DNA of 52,362 nucleotides from JBFELU01 sp041572755 (lineage in GTDB: Bacteria > Actinomycetota > Acidimicrobiia > Spongiisociales > UBA11373): positions 1 through 52,362 of the forward strand of contig JBFFRY010000018.1 of the NCBI GenBank assembly GCA_041572755.1. Direction: 5' to 3'. The notes under the pieces were generated by a model that had not been told where the DNA came from, ran no database searches, and was given only the letters and a program-made list of their open reading frames with translations. Below, one piece after another: positions 40,221 to 48,677 of the stretch. The translations under genes were made by a program, and so were the position numbers. Position 1 is the stretch's first letter, and each line of letters begins with the position of its first letter.

Positions 40221-41174
40221 GTGACCGGACCGACGCTCGAGGATATCCGCGAGGCGGAGCGCAGGATCGCCGCCCACATCCATCGCACGCCGCTGGTGGC
40301 GAGCCGCAGTCTGAGCGTTCTGCTCGGGCGGAAGGTGTCGCTGAAGCTCGAGCTGTTCCAGAAGACGGGTTCCTTCAAGCCGCGAGGAGCCTTCAACCAG
40401 CTCATCAACCTCGATGCCGAGGCCCGAGACCGGGGTGTCGTCGGGATGAGCGGCGGGAACTTCGCCCAGGGCCTGGCTTTCGCGGGCCAGATGCTCGGCA
40501 TCTCAACTCGGATCGTCATGCCGCAGGACACCCCCGACAACTACGTGCAGGCGACCATCGGCTACGGGGCAACCGTCGACTTTGCCCCCTCGGTGGCCGA
40601 GGCCTTCGAGCGCGCCGAGGAGCTCTCCGAACGGGGCCTGGCCTTCTGCCATCCCTTCGACAATCGCAACATGATGGCCGGGAACGGCACGCTCGGGCTC
40701 GAGATCGCCGAGGATGCCCCCGATGCGACCGACGTGTTCGTCAGCATCGGCGGGGGTGGCCTGATGACCGGCGTGGCTACGGCGTTGCGGAATACCCTGC
40801 CGACGGTGCGGCTCTGGGGGGTGGAGACCGCCGGCGCCGATGCGATGTCGAGAGCACTGGGCGCCGGACACGTCGTGGAGATGACACCGACGTCGATCGC
40901 CAAGACCTTGGCGGCGCCGTGGGTCTCGGAGACAACGCTGGCCGCGGCCCGGTCACTGCTCGAGCGAGTCGTCGTCGTTCCCGACGCCGAGGCCTACCGG
41001 GCCATCGGCCTGCTCATGGAGCGGGCCAAGGTTCTCGCCGAACCGGCCGCCGCCTGCACGCTGGCAGCGGCGCGCCGCGTCGCGGATCGGCTCGGCGAGC
41101 ACGTGGTGCTCATCCTGTGCGGCGGCAACGTGTCGCTGGCCGATCTGGTCGCCTGGAGCAAGCGATTCGGTTAG
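40221..41174 (+). CDS. Threonine/serine dehydratase-type PLP enzyme
   Basis: 317 residues of fold type II. The PLP lysine is K53 in KTGSFKPRGA; the phosphate-binding loop is SIGGGGL; GGNVSLADL closes the C-terminus. There is no regulatory ACT-like domain, as in catabolic TdcB or serine/threonine dehydratase; serine racemase-type activity cannot be excluded. The GTG at 40221 matches the homologous start (GPTLEDIREAERRI). Its stop and that of the convergent small gene overlap in TTAG at 41171-41174. Confidence 0.86.
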   Translation: MTGPTLEDIREAERRIAAHIHRTPLVASRSLSVLLGRKVSLKLELFQKTGSFKPRGAFNQLINLDAEARDRGVVGMSGGNFAQGLAFAGQMLGISTRIVMPQDTPDNYVQATIGYGATVDFAPSVAEAFERAEELSERGLAFCHPFDNRNMMAGNGTLGLEIAEDAPDATDVFVSIGGGGLMTGVATALRNTLPTVRLWGVETAGADAMSRALGAGHVVEMTPTSIAKTLAAPWVSETTLAAARSLLERVVVVPDAEAYRAIGLLMERAKVLAEPAAACTLAAARRVADRLGEHVVLILCGGNVSLADLVAWSKRFG

Positions 41175-41359
41175 AGGTCGGCCGCCTGGACGCCGGGGAT
41201 GGTCGTCGTGGTGGCCGGCGCCCTGGTACGTGGCGCACAGGTCGACAGCAGAGTCACCAGGAGGAACGAGCCGACGGCGATCGTGGTGACGGCGACCCTG
41301 ACGGCGGGACGCCGCAAGAAGGGAGTCCTCCCTCCCCAGGGGTCGGCCGGGTCGTCCAT
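41171..41359 (-). CDS. 62-residue membrane or lipoprotein-like small protein
   Basis: One hydrophobic helix (VAVTTIAVGSFLLVTLLSTC) followed by a Thr/Pro-rich tail. LLSTC resembles a lipobox but sits late, at about residue 41. Start ATG shares one base with the VOC gene stop (TGATG), so the two are translationally coupled. Family not recognised. Confidence 0.6.
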   Translation of the reverse strand: MDDPADPWGGRTPFLRRPAVRVAVTTIAVGSFLLVTLLSTCAPRTRAPATTTTIPGVQAADL

Positions 41360-41724
41360 CAGCCGCCCGCTTCGGGATCCGGCTGCATGAGGCCGAACAG
41401 CACGCCGTTCGGATCGGTTGCCGTGGCCAACCATCCGACGCCGGGGATCGGAGCCCGCTCGAGCAGCACGGTCCCGCCGGCCTCTCGCACCTTGGCGATG
41501 TACTTACCGAGATCCTCTACTTCCATGGTGAGCACCACCGGCTGGCCGTGCTCCTGGGACGGGGCGACCGCCCCGTCGATTCCCGGAGCCTCATCGCCGG
41601 TTCCGAGGAGCCAGTACTCCTGCTCCCCCCACCGGTCGAAGCTCCAGCCGAAGACCTCGGTGTAGAAGCGGGCGGCGCTTTTCGGATCGTCGCCGTGGAT
41701 CTCGAAGTGGACCGGTCGCGGCAT
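41359..41724 (-). CDS. VOC (glyoxalase/bleomycin-resistance) superfamily protein
   Basis: 121 residues with two beta-alpha-beta-beta-beta modules: HFEIHGDDPKSAARFYTEVFGW and VVLTMEVEDLGKYIAKVREAGG...ATDPNGVLFGL. The N-terminal His and terminal Gln/Glu positions could bind metal. This subgroup often has uncharacterised small-molecule roles. It lies 4 bp downstream of the MFS gene on the same strand. Confidence 0.85.
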   Translation of the reverse strand: MPRPVHFEIHGDDPKSAARFYTEVFGWSFDRWGEQEYWLLGTGDEAPGIDGAVAPSQEHGQPVVLTMEVEDLGKYIAKVREAGGTVLLERAPIPGVGWLATATDPNGVLFGLMQPDPEAGG

Positions 41725-41728
41725 CTGC

Positions 41729-43054
41729 TCAGGCTAGCGAGGCCTCCCCGTCGTCCGGGAGCTGGTCGGGGAGCTCGGTTTCGAGGTTGCGGACCCGGGG
41801 ATGCAGCCAGCCGAGCGTCGCCAGCACCGAGATAGCGATGCCCGAGAGCACGATCATCAGGCCGATTCCCCGGCCCGGCCCGGTTCCGAGAATCCGCCCC
41901 ACGGAACCCGACAGCGCGCCGCCGTCGGCCATGGCCGGCTCGAAGACGCGGTCCGCCAGGGGACCGGCGAGCACGATCGCCAGCGGTGAGATGAGCTGCG
42001 CCAGCATCCGGCGGAGAGCGAAGACCCGCCCCTGGATGGCGGGCGCCACCTTGGTCTGCCAGATGACCTGGCTGGTGGCATTGACGACCGTGCCGTTGGT
42101 GAAGGTCAGGAACGCCCCGACGGCGATCAGCGGCAACGCCGCCCGCCACCCGGCGATCATCAGGAAGATGCCGTCGGCGAAGATCCCAACCATCACGGCG
42201 GCGACCTTGCGGCGGGGGACACCCCAGGCCCCGACGGCCAGGCTGGCGAGGACCACCCCGACCCCACCGATGGTGTACACGGCGCCTGCGGCCGTCTCCG
42301 TGGCGAACGACAACACCAGCGGGATCAGAAGCACGAAGACCATGCTGAACACGAAGTTGACGGCGGCATAGATCATGAGCAGGTAGAGCAGCCCGACGCG
42401 GCGCCGCAAGTAGGACCACCCGCTGGCGACGTCTCCCCTGATCGAACCCGTGCCTGCGCTCTCCTCTGTGGTTGGTGGGCGGGGGAACCGCACGAAAGCA
42501 AGCGTGACGACCCCGACCGCAAACGACGCGACGTCGACCAGGAGAACCCCGCCGAGGCCGGCCGTGGCGAGGAGCGCACCGGCCAGGGCGGGTGCCAACA
42601 CGAGGGAGAGCCCGTCGTTGAGCTGCACCAGGCCGTTGGCCCGTCCCAGGTGACGTCTGGGAACGAGCAGGGGCACTGCGGCCATCCAGGCGGGGACCTG
42701 GAAGGCGTTGGCGCCGGCCCCGACCCCGATCAGGAGGTAGACGTGCCACAGCTCGAGGGAGTCGGTGAAGAAGAGCGCGACGACGATCAGCGTGGCGGCC
42801 CCGGCGACGGCGTCGGCGCCGAGCATGGCGAGACGGCGGTCCCAGCGGTCGACGAGCGCTCCGGCCACGGGCGAGAGCAGCACCGCCGGGAGCGAGAGGA
42901 ACAGGGAGACGAAAGCCAGCTTCGTCACCGACCCCGTCTCGAGGAAGACCCACACTTGGAGCCCGAAGCCGGTGAGCGCCGTTCCGGTGACGGAGACCAG
43001 CTGACCGGCCCAGACCATGAAGAAGGACCGCATCCCGACCGGCGCCGCTGCCAT
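41729..43054 (-). CDS. MFS transporter (EntS/MFS_3-like exporter)
   Basis: 441 residues with about twelve helices. The motif-A-like loop DRWDRRLAMLGADA lies between helices 2 and 3, and the opening FFMVWAGQLVSVTGTALTGFGLQVWVF is characteristic of the MFS_3 group (enterobactin/macrolide exporters). Substrate unknown. The ATG is 7 nt from TAGCGT, so probably leaderless. It diverges from dnaE2; the two promoters are about 30 bp apart. Confidence 0.87.
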   Translation of the reverse strand: MAAAPVGMRSFFMVWAGQLVSVTGTALTGFGLQVWVFLETGSVTKLAFVSLFLSLPAVLLSPVAGALVDRWDRRLAMLGADAVAGAATLIVVALFFTDSLELWHVYLLIGVGAGANAFQVPAWMAAVPLLVPRRHLGRANGLVQLNDGLSLVLAPALAGALLATAGLGGVLLVDVASFAVGVVTLAFVRFPRPPTTEESAGTGSIRGDVASGWSYLRRRVGLLYLLMIYAAVNFVFSMVFVLLIPLVLSFATETAAGAVYTIGGVGVVLASLAVGAWGVPRRKVAAVMVGIFADGIFLMIAGWRAALPLIAVGAFLTFTNGTVVNATSQVIWQTKVAPAIQGRVFALRRMLAQLISPLAIVLAGPLADRVFEPAMADGGALSGSVGRILGTGPGRGIGLMIVLSGIAISVLATLGWLHPRVRNLETELPDQLPDDGEASLA

Positions 43055-43061
43055 TGGCGCC

Positions 43062-43067
43062 ACGCTA
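43062..43067 (-). promoter_or_regulatory. Leaderless-type -10 for the MFS gene
   Basis: TAGCGT on the - strand, 7 nt before the ATG at 43054. The LexA box of dnaE2 starts 31 bp further on, so LexA could affect this promoter too. Confidence 0.45.
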
Positions 43068-43097
43068 CCCCCCGACGGATGCCGGCGGACAGTCTCC

Positions 43098-43118
43098 CGA
43101 ACATATGTTCGATAGACT
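43098..43118 (+). promoter_or_regulatory. LexA (SOS) box and -10 of dnaE2
   Basis: CGAACATATGTTCG at 43098-43111 is the same 14-mer as upstream of imuA'. TAGACT at 43113-43118 follows at once and would be covered by bound LexA. The ATG is 9 nt further on. Short flanking repeats AGTCT/AGACT extend the dyad imperfectly. Confidence 0.88.
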
Positions 43119-43127
43119 GCCGACCCC

Positions 43128-46100
43128 ATGACCCGCTATGCCGAGCTGCACTGCCATACCAACTTCAGCTTTCTCGACGGGGCTTCGCACCCCCACCAGC
43201 TGATCGAGAGGGCCGCGGAGCTCGGATATGAGGCCCTGGCCGTCACCGATCACGACGGTCTGTACGGGGCGGCGCGGTTTCGTCTCGCCGCCGAGACGAC
43301 CGGGCTCCCCACCGTCTACGGCGTGGAGGTGGGTATGCCGCGCGGCGCTCCGCCGGTTCGGGGGCGACGGGAGCGCCGCGACGACCCACGGCAGTGGCAC
43401 CGAGGACGGATCAGGCGGATGCACGGTCCCAAACCCATCGATGCGGCTCCTACAGATCACCTGGTGCTGCTCGCCCCGGATCCCACCGGCTATGCGGCGC
43501 TGTCCCACTTCGTCACCCGGGCCCAGTTCCGCGGGGAGAAGGATCGGCCCGTCTACGACTACGGGGACCTCGCCGAGGCGTCTCATCGCGGCCGTTTGGT
43601 GGCACTGACGGGGTGCCGGCAGGGTGCCGTGGCCCGGGCGGCACTCACCGGAGATCGGGAGGGCGCCCTCGAGGCGCTCCGGCGGCTCCGCGAGCTCTTC
43701 CCGGGCCGCCTCTATGTGGAGCTGTGGCATCACGGGATGCCCGAGGACGACCCTCGCAACGATCTGATGACCGAGGTGGCCGTCCAGGCCCGGGTCCCCA
43801 CCGTGGCGACCAACAACGTCCACTATCACGTTCGTTCTCAGGCGGACCTCGCCGAAGTGCTGGCCGCCGTCGGCGGGAGGAGAGATCTCGACGCCGGCCA
43901 CGGGTTCGCGCCGGCGACCGACCTTCGCCAACTGCGGACACCGGATGAGATGGCGCTCGGGTTCCGGCGCTACCCGGGCTCGGTGGAGCGGGCCGCCGAG
44001 TTGGGTGCCGCCCTCGCCTTCGATCTCCGCTTGGTGGCACCTCGCCTGCCCGATTTCCCCATGCCGGGGGCCTTCACCACCGAGATGGAGTACCTCCGCC
44101 ATCTGGCTCTGGAGGGTGCCCGCCGTGCCTATCCCGGTGATGGCGCCATCGATCCCGCCGCCGTGCGACGGCTCGACCACGAGCTCCAAACGATCGAGGA
44201 CCTCGGGTTTCCCGGCTACTTCCTCGTCGTGTGGGATCTCGTTCGCTTTGCCCGATCGCGGGGCATCTACTGCCAGATCAGGGGTTCCGGCGCCGACTCG
44301 GCAGTGTGTCGCTGCCTGGGGCTCACCAGGGTCGACCCCATCCGCCTCGGCCTTCCCTTCGAGCGGTTCCTCTCGGCCGAGCGCGGCCGGCCCCCCGACA
44401 TCGACGTCGACTTCGAGGCCGAGCGGCGTGAGGAGGTCATTCAGTACTGCTACCAGCGGTATGGGCGGGAGCGGGCCGCCATGGTCGCCAACGTCATCAC
44501 CTATCGGGCGCGGTCGGTGCTCCAGGACGTGGGCAAGGCGTTCGGGCTGACACAGGCCCAAGTCAACGGGCTCACCCGGTTTCTCGATACCAGGAAGACG
44601 GCCGAGATCGGCGAGCACCTGGAACTCCCGGCCGGTCTCACGACGGACCTCATCGTCGACGCCTGCCGCCGCCTCGACGGCTTCCCGCGTCACCTCGGCA
44701 TCCACTCGGGAGGCATGGTGATCGCCGATCGGCCTCTCGCCGAGACGGTTCCCCTGGAGTGGGGCCGAATGGAAGACCGCTCGGTGCTCCAATGGGACAA
44801 GGACGATTGTGCCTCGATGGGGATCGTCAAATTCGATCTCCTCGGTCTGGGGATGCTCAACGCTCTCCACCTCACCGTGGACGCCATCGATGAGGTCCAC
44901 GGGGTCACCCTCGATCTCGCCGCTCTGCCCCAGGAGCCGGTGGTGTACGAGATGCTCACCCGCGCCGACACGGTCGGCGTCTTCCAGGTCGAGTCGCGAG
45001 CCCAGATGGCCACACTGCCCCGAATGAAGCCGCGAACCTTCTACGACCTCGCCATCGAGGTGGCGCTGATCCGCCCCGGCCCGATCCAAGGGCACTCCGT
45101 GCATCCCTTCCTACGGCGCCGCAACGGCGAGGAGCCGGTCACCTACCCCCACCGGAGCGCCGAACCGATCCTGCGGCGCACCCTGGGGGTGCCGGTGTTC
45201 CAGGAGCAGCTGATGGAGCTGGCGCGCATCTGCGCCGGCTACACCCCGGGGCAATCGGATCGGCTTCGTCAGGCCATGACGCACAAGCGATCCGATGAGG
45301 AGATGGCGAAGCTTCGCGAGGAGACCTATGCGGGGATGGCATCCCGGGGCATCACCGGAACAGCCGCCGACGAGATCTGGGAGAAGCTGCAGGGGTTTGC
45401 GTCGTTTGGTTTCCCCGAAAGCCACTCGGTGTCGTTCGCCTACATCGTGTACATGTCGGCCTGGCTCAAACTCCATTGGCCCACCGAGTTCCTGGCAGGG
45501 CTTCTCAACGCCCAGCCCATGGGCTTCTTCAGCCCCAACTCCCTGGTGCAGGACGCCCGCCGCCACGGGGTCGTGGTGCTGTCACCCGATGTGAACGAGT
45601 CCGAGTACGACTGCACGGTCGTGCCCTGGGATCTCGATCCCGACGACACCGTTGAGCATCTGGGAATGGAGTGGCGCAGAGGGCGCGGCACCCGTGACGA
45701 CCCGATCCGGATGGCCACCGCATTGCGGATGGGTCTCCGCTACGTGCGCAACCTGGGAGACGCCGAGATCGCCCGCATCGAGGCGGCCCGTCTCAACGCC
45801 CCGTTCGACTCGGTGGTGGATCTCGCTCAGCGGACGGGTGTCGCAGTCAAAGGGCTCGAGGGGCTGGCCGCCTCCGGTGCGCTCTCCTGCTTCGGGGTGG
45901 AGAGGAGGGAGGGGCTGTGGGCGGCGGGAGCGCTGGCCGGTGTGGGCCCGGGAAGGCTGCCCCTGGTCGAGGGGGCCGATCCGCCCGTCCTCCCGGTGAT
46001 GACCCGCTCCGAAGAGGCCCAGGCGGATCTCTGGTCGACGGGGGTTTCGGTGCATCACCCGGTGGAGTTCGTCAGAGAGCGCCTCACTGCCGACGGATGC

Positions 46101-46424
46101 CTCACCATTGCCGAGGCCCTGGCGGGCCACCGTCACGGACGGCGGGCTCGGGTGGGAGGCGTAGTGACTCATCGGCAGCGTCCGATGACCGCCCGCGGGG
46201 TGATCTTCTTCAATCTCGAGGATGAGACGGGGATACTCAACGTGGTGGTTCTTCCCGATGTGTGGTTCGGCCAGAGGGAGGTGGCCCGGCGCAGCGTCGG
46301 GCTCGTCGTCGATGGGATCCTCGAATACCGGGATGGTGTCACCAACCTGGTGGCGCGCCGCTTCTCGGGTTGGCCGGTATCCGGGGTCCGCAGCCGGGAT
46401 TGGGCGAGCGGTGGTCGGGGCTGA
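43128..46424 (+). CDS. dnaE2: Error-prone DNA polymerase III alpha subunit DnaE2
   Basis: SOS-induced C-family polymerase that copies damaged templates with ImuB and ImuA'. At 1098 residues it has an N-terminal PHP domain (ELHCHTNFSFLDGASHPHQL, TDHDGLYGA), a palm with the acidic cluster PDIDVDFE (residues 424-428), fingers and helix-hairpin-helix (AVKGLEGLAASGALSCFG), and a C-terminal OB fold (FFNLEDETGILNVVVLPDVW). The length and absence of a tau-binding tail fit DnaE2, not DnaE1. The LexA box puts it in the SOS regulon. Its end faces the small unknown operon with an 84-bp gap that holds nothing recognisable. Confidence 0.95.
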   Translation: MTRYAELHCHTNFSFLDGASHPHQLIERAAELGYEALAVTDHDGLYGAARFRLAAETTGLPTVYGVEVGMPRGAPPVRGRRERRDDPRQWHRGRIRRMHGPKPIDAAPTDHLVLLAPDPTGYAALSHFVTRAQFRGEKDRPVYDYGDLAEASHRGRLVALTGCRQGAVARAALTGDREGALEALRRLRELFPGRLYVELWHHGMPEDDPRNDLMTEVAVQARVPTVATNNVHYHVRSQADLAEVLAAVGGRRDLDAGHGFAPATDLRQLRTPDEMALGFRRYPGSVERAAELGAALAFDLRLVAPRLPDFPMPGAFTTEMEYLRHLALEGARRAYPGDGAIDPAAVRRLDHELQTIEDLGFPGYFLVVWDLVRFARSRGIYCQIRGSGADSAVCRCLGLTRVDPIRLGLPFERFLSAERGRPPDIDVDFEAERREEVIQYCYQRYGRERAAMVANVITYRARSVLQDVGKAFGLTQAQVNGLTRFLDTRKTAEIGEHLELPAGLTTDLIVDACRRLDGFPRHLGIHSGGMVIADRPLAETVPLEWGRMEDRSVLQWDKDDCASMGIVKFDLLGLGMLNALHLTVDAIDEVHGVTLDLAALPQEPVVYEMLTRADTVGVFQVESRAQMATLPRMKPRTFYDLAIEVALIRPGPIQGHSVHPFLRRRNGEEPVTYPHRSAEPILRRTLGVPVFQEQLMELARICAGYTPGQSDRLRQAMTHKRSDEEMAKLREETYAGMASRGITGTAADEIWEKLQGFASFGFPESHSVSFAYIVYMSAWLKLHWPTEFLAGLLNAQPMGFFSPNSLVQDARRHGVVVLSPDVNESEYDCTVVPWDLDPDDTVEHLGMEWRRGRGTRDDPIRMATALRMGLRYVRNLGDAEIARIEAARLNAPFDSVVDLAQRTGVAVKGLEGLAASGALSCFGVERREGLWAAGALAGVGPGRLPLVEGADPPVLPVMTRSEEAQADLWSTGVSVHHPVEFVRERLTADGCLTIAEALAGHRHGRRARVGGVVTHRQRPMTARGVIFFNLEDETGILNVVVLPDVWFGQREVARRSVGLVVDGILEYRDGVTNLVARRFSGWPVSGVRSRDWASGGRG

Positions 46425-46508
46425 GCGTCACTCCATCACGAGCAACGCCGACAGCAAGCGGGCACGCGTCGGGACCTCCGATCTGGTGCCTTCACGCCAC
46501 GCGTTCGC

Positions 46509-46622
46509 CTATGCGGGAGAGGGCTGTTCGACCGGCTCGGGGGTCTCCTCGGGCACCGACGCCGGCTCCTCGAGCGGCTCCGACTCCCAGATGCGTTCGA
46601 TCTCACCGATATCCACGGTCAT
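46509..46622 (-). CDS. 37-residue acidic Pro/Glu-rich small protein
   Basis: Begins MTVDIGEIERIWESEPLEE and ends in a Pro/Glu repeat. The ATG overlaps the stop of the upstream 229-residue gene as ATGA, so it would be translated by coupling, which is the main reason to believe it. No known family. Confidence 0.45.
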   Translation of the reverse strand: MTVDIGEIERIWESEPLEEPASVPEETPEPVEQPSPA

Positions 46623-47308
46623 TGCTCCTTGATGGTCACGCCGTACCGCACGGCGAAGGACGCCGCCACCCTGTCCAGGAAGTCGGTGAGCGGCAGGTTG
46701 ACGAACGAACCCGGTGGTTCGAGGTGTTGGCGGCACCGGGGGAGGTAGAGGGTGGGGCCGATCCTGATCCACTCGGCGGGGCGAGGGCATAGCGGCTTGA
46801 GGCACTCCGGGCGGGACCCCGTGCCGACGATGATCTCGAGGGGACCAATGATGCGAGCCCGTCCGGCCCGGAAGCCGCGGCTTCCTTCGAACACCATGCC
46901 GGACAACTCGACGGCTCCGTGGGCCCACATCCAAGGGCGGGGGGGCCGCATCGGGTGCTTCATGGCGTAGATGCCGCATCGGCAGTCGAGGGCCGGGGCG
47001 GGCCTCTCCGGGTGGGGTCGGATCGTGCTGCGACCGACCCGGATGGGGAGGCGGGTCCGGCAGCCGGCGATCTGCCGAGCGCCCTCCCAGATGGTGTTGG
47101 TGGTGGCGCTGGTCAGGATCGGGTCGCCGGGGTCGTCCCCGTAGCGGCCGGCCGGAACCAGTCGCCACAGGCGATACCCCACAAAGGGATCGATGGTGAG
47201 CGACGCCGACTGGGATTGCTCGGGGTCGATCGCCCAGACCCCCCCGGCCTCTCGCTCACGCGGGTGGTCGTCGGGACCACGCAACGACGATTCGGGTGTC
47301 GACCCCAT
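46619..47308 (-). CDS. Cysteine-containing protein of unknown function, 229 residues
   Basis: Opens with an acidic polar stretch, then DPFVGYRLWRLVPAG, a core with LDCRCGIYAMKHPM and IAGCRTRLP, and later ECLKPLCPRP and PRCRQHLEPPG. Six or so cysteines, including a C-x-C, suggest a metal-binding or disulphide fold. The middle GMVFEGSRGFRAGRARI looks like a beta-rich domain. The family is not recognised. TATGGT 8 nt before the ATG suggests a leaderless transcript. Confidence 0.65.
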   Translation of the reverse strand: MGSTPESSLRGPDDHPREREAGGVWAIDPEQSQSASLTIDPFVGYRLWRLVPAGRYGDDPGDPILTSATTNTIWEGARQIAGCRTRLPIRVGRSTIRPHPERPAPALDCRCGIYAMKHPMRPPRPWMWAHGAVELSGMVFEGSRGFRAGRARIIGPLEIIVGTGSRPECLKPLCPRPAEWIRIGPTLYLPRCRQHLEPPGSFVNLPLTDFLDRVAASFAVRYGVTIKEQ

Positions 47309-47316
47309 CGCGGCGC

Positions 47317-47322
47317 ACCATA
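47317..47322 (-). promoter_or_regulatory. Leaderless-type -10 for the Cys-containing protein
   Basis: TATGGT on the - strand, 8 nt before the ATG at 47308. Confidence 0.4.
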
Positions 47323-47344
47323 GCCGCGACGGTGGTCTCTGTGA

Positions 47345-47503
47345 TCACGAGACCCGTTTGTCGCGAAGCCGGGCGGCCTGCCCCTCGAGGTCGTCGCGTT
47401 CGGCCTCGAGCGACTCGCGGTCCTCTTCTGCCGCGGTGGGGAGGCGGGTGAGCCGTTCGGTGAGCCGTGCCAGTTCTCGAAGGACCCGCTCGAGATCGTT
47501 CAT
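47345..47503 (-). CDS. 52-residue predicted coiled-coil protein
   Basis: Almost entirely helical and charged: MNDLERVLRELARLTERL followed by a second heptad-like segment SLEAERDDLEGQAARLRD. Leucines fall at heptad spacing, typical of a short coiled coil. The start lies directly next to a 9-bp inverted repeat. Unknown family; it is probably first in a small operon with the 229-residue gene. Confidence 0.55.
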   Translation of the reverse strand: MNDLERVLRELARLTERLTRLPTAAEEDRESLEAERDDLEGQAARLRDKRVS

Positions 47504-47532
47504 GGCCCCATCATCTGCCGGGCGATGGGGCC
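47504..47532 (-). terminator. Inverted repeat downstream of the L,D-transpeptidase gene
   Basis: GGCCCCATC (47504-47512) and GATGGGGCC (47524-47532) form a perfect 9-bp stem with an 11-nt loop, abutting the ATG of the coiled-coil gene. No T-tract. It may end the upstream transcript or be a protein-binding site. Confidence 0.5.
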
Positions 47533-47558
47533 GCGCCAAGGGGCTTTGGACCCGAGAT

Positions 47559-48641
47559 TCAGTCCCAGATGTGAATGCGCATGCCGATCGACAGATGGTC
47601 CTCGAGCCAGTCGGCCTCCCAGTTGTGGACTCGGACGCAGCCGTGCGATGCGGGGTAGGGGGGAACCGAGGAGTACCCGTGCAGGGCGTAGCCGGTGGTG
47701 AACGACCAGGGCTCGTAGATGCACCACCCGTAGAGGGGATCACAGTTCCATCCGTTGGCGTGGTTGAAGAACCGGAACGAGCCGCGCGGCGTCCATGCCG
47801 AGACCCAGGCCTCGACCCGCTTGCTGTAGTAGAGGTAGCCGCCTCCGGTGCTCGTCGCCATGATGGCCGCCACCTCGTCGCCTTCGATGAGGTAGACGAC
47901 CTGATGGCCGATATCCACCTCGACCCGGTCGGGTTCATTGGTGCGGCGCTTGGGGACCCGGGGCTCGAACTCGGCGATGCGGTCCCAGTCGGCCTCCTGC
48001 CAGGTGTCGGTTCGGGGGCGCTCGATCACCTTGTGGAACGTGATCACCGCCGCCGCCGTCTTGTCGTCGTAGCGTCCGTTGATCGGTCCCCGGTACACGA
48101 GGGCATCGGTGAGTGACTGTTGCAGCTGGCGGACGGCGACTCCCCGGTCGCCGGGCTCCAGGGCAATTCGATCGCAGCCGGAGCGACGTTCGGTGTCGCA
48201 GGTGTCGAATCCGCCCCCACCGCGGGCCTCGTCGTTACCGGAGCCGCCCACGATCTCGTCGGGTCCGTCCCCACCGGACAAGATGTCGTTGCCTCGCGAG
48301 CCGGAGAGGGAATCGGCTCCCGCGCCTCCGTCGATCTCGTCCGGCCCGCCCCCGCCCCGCAGGTCGTCGCTACCGCCGCCCCCGAAGATGCGATCGGCCC
48401 CGTCGCCGCCACAGATGATGTCGTCGCCGCCGAGGCCCCGAATCTCGTCCTTGCCCCCCAGCCCCACGATCACATCCGGCCCGGTGGTGCCGGTGAGCAC
48501 GTCGTCACCATCGGTGCCGACGATCGTGGCGTCGGCTCCACCGCAGGTGTAGTCGGTGGTCGCGGTCGCCGCGGCCGGGGTCGTCCCGGCGGCGGCTGCG
48601 ATCACGGCGGCCACCAGCATGAGGCCCAGGAGTCGTTGCAT
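47559..48641 (-). CDS. L,D-transpeptidase with N-terminal RTX (calcium-binding) repeats
   Basis: 360 residues, secreted: signal peptide at about 1-25 (LLGLMLVAAVIAAAAGTTPAAA). Next come about eleven RTX nonapeptides (GGxGxDxxx, residues about 40-145) that form a calcium-stabilised beta-roll, then a peptidoglycan-binding domain 1 (GVAVRQLQQSLTDALVYRG, about 165-210), and a YkuD catalytic domain with HGYSSVPPYPASHGCVRVHN (catalytic Cys335). The enzyme would make 3-3 cross-links or attach proteins to peptidoglycan outside the cell. RTX repeats N-terminal to a YkuD domain are unusual; a calcium-regulated or adhesive role is inference. Confidence 0.9.
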   Translation of the reverse strand: MQRLLGLMLVAAVIAAAAGTTPAAATATTDYTCGGADATIVGTDGDDVLTGTTGPDVIVGLGGKDEIRGLGGDDIICGGDGADRIFGGGGSDDLRGGGGPDEIDGGAGADSLSGSRGNDILSGGDGPDEIVGGSGNDEARGGGGFDTCDTERRSGCDRIALEPGDRGVAVRQLQQSLTDALVYRGPINGRYDDKTAAAVITFHKVIERPRTDTWQEADWDRIAEFEPRVPKRRTNEPDRVEVDIGHQVVYLIEGDEVAAIMATSTGGGYLYYSKRVEAWVSAWTPRGSFRFFNHANGWNCDPLYGWCIYEPWSFTTGYALHGYSSVPPYPASHGCVRVHNWEADWLEDHLSIGMRIHIWD

Positions 48642-48668
48642 CCTTGCGTCCCCCTCGATCGGTCTCCC

Positions 48669-48677
48669 TGTGGATAA
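48669..48677 (-). promoter_or_regulatory. Perfect DnaA-box sequence in the L,D-transpeptidase promoter
   Basis: TTATCCACA on the - strand matches the DnaA-box consensus (TTATNCACA) exactly and includes a TATCCA hexamer that could be the -10 of the gene, 30 nt before the ATG. A single box does not make an origin. Confidence 0.4.

Noticed and set aside
43065..45104. Long - strand open frame opposite dnaE2
   Set aside because: Lies on the complement of the PHP and palm domains; no recognisable motif.
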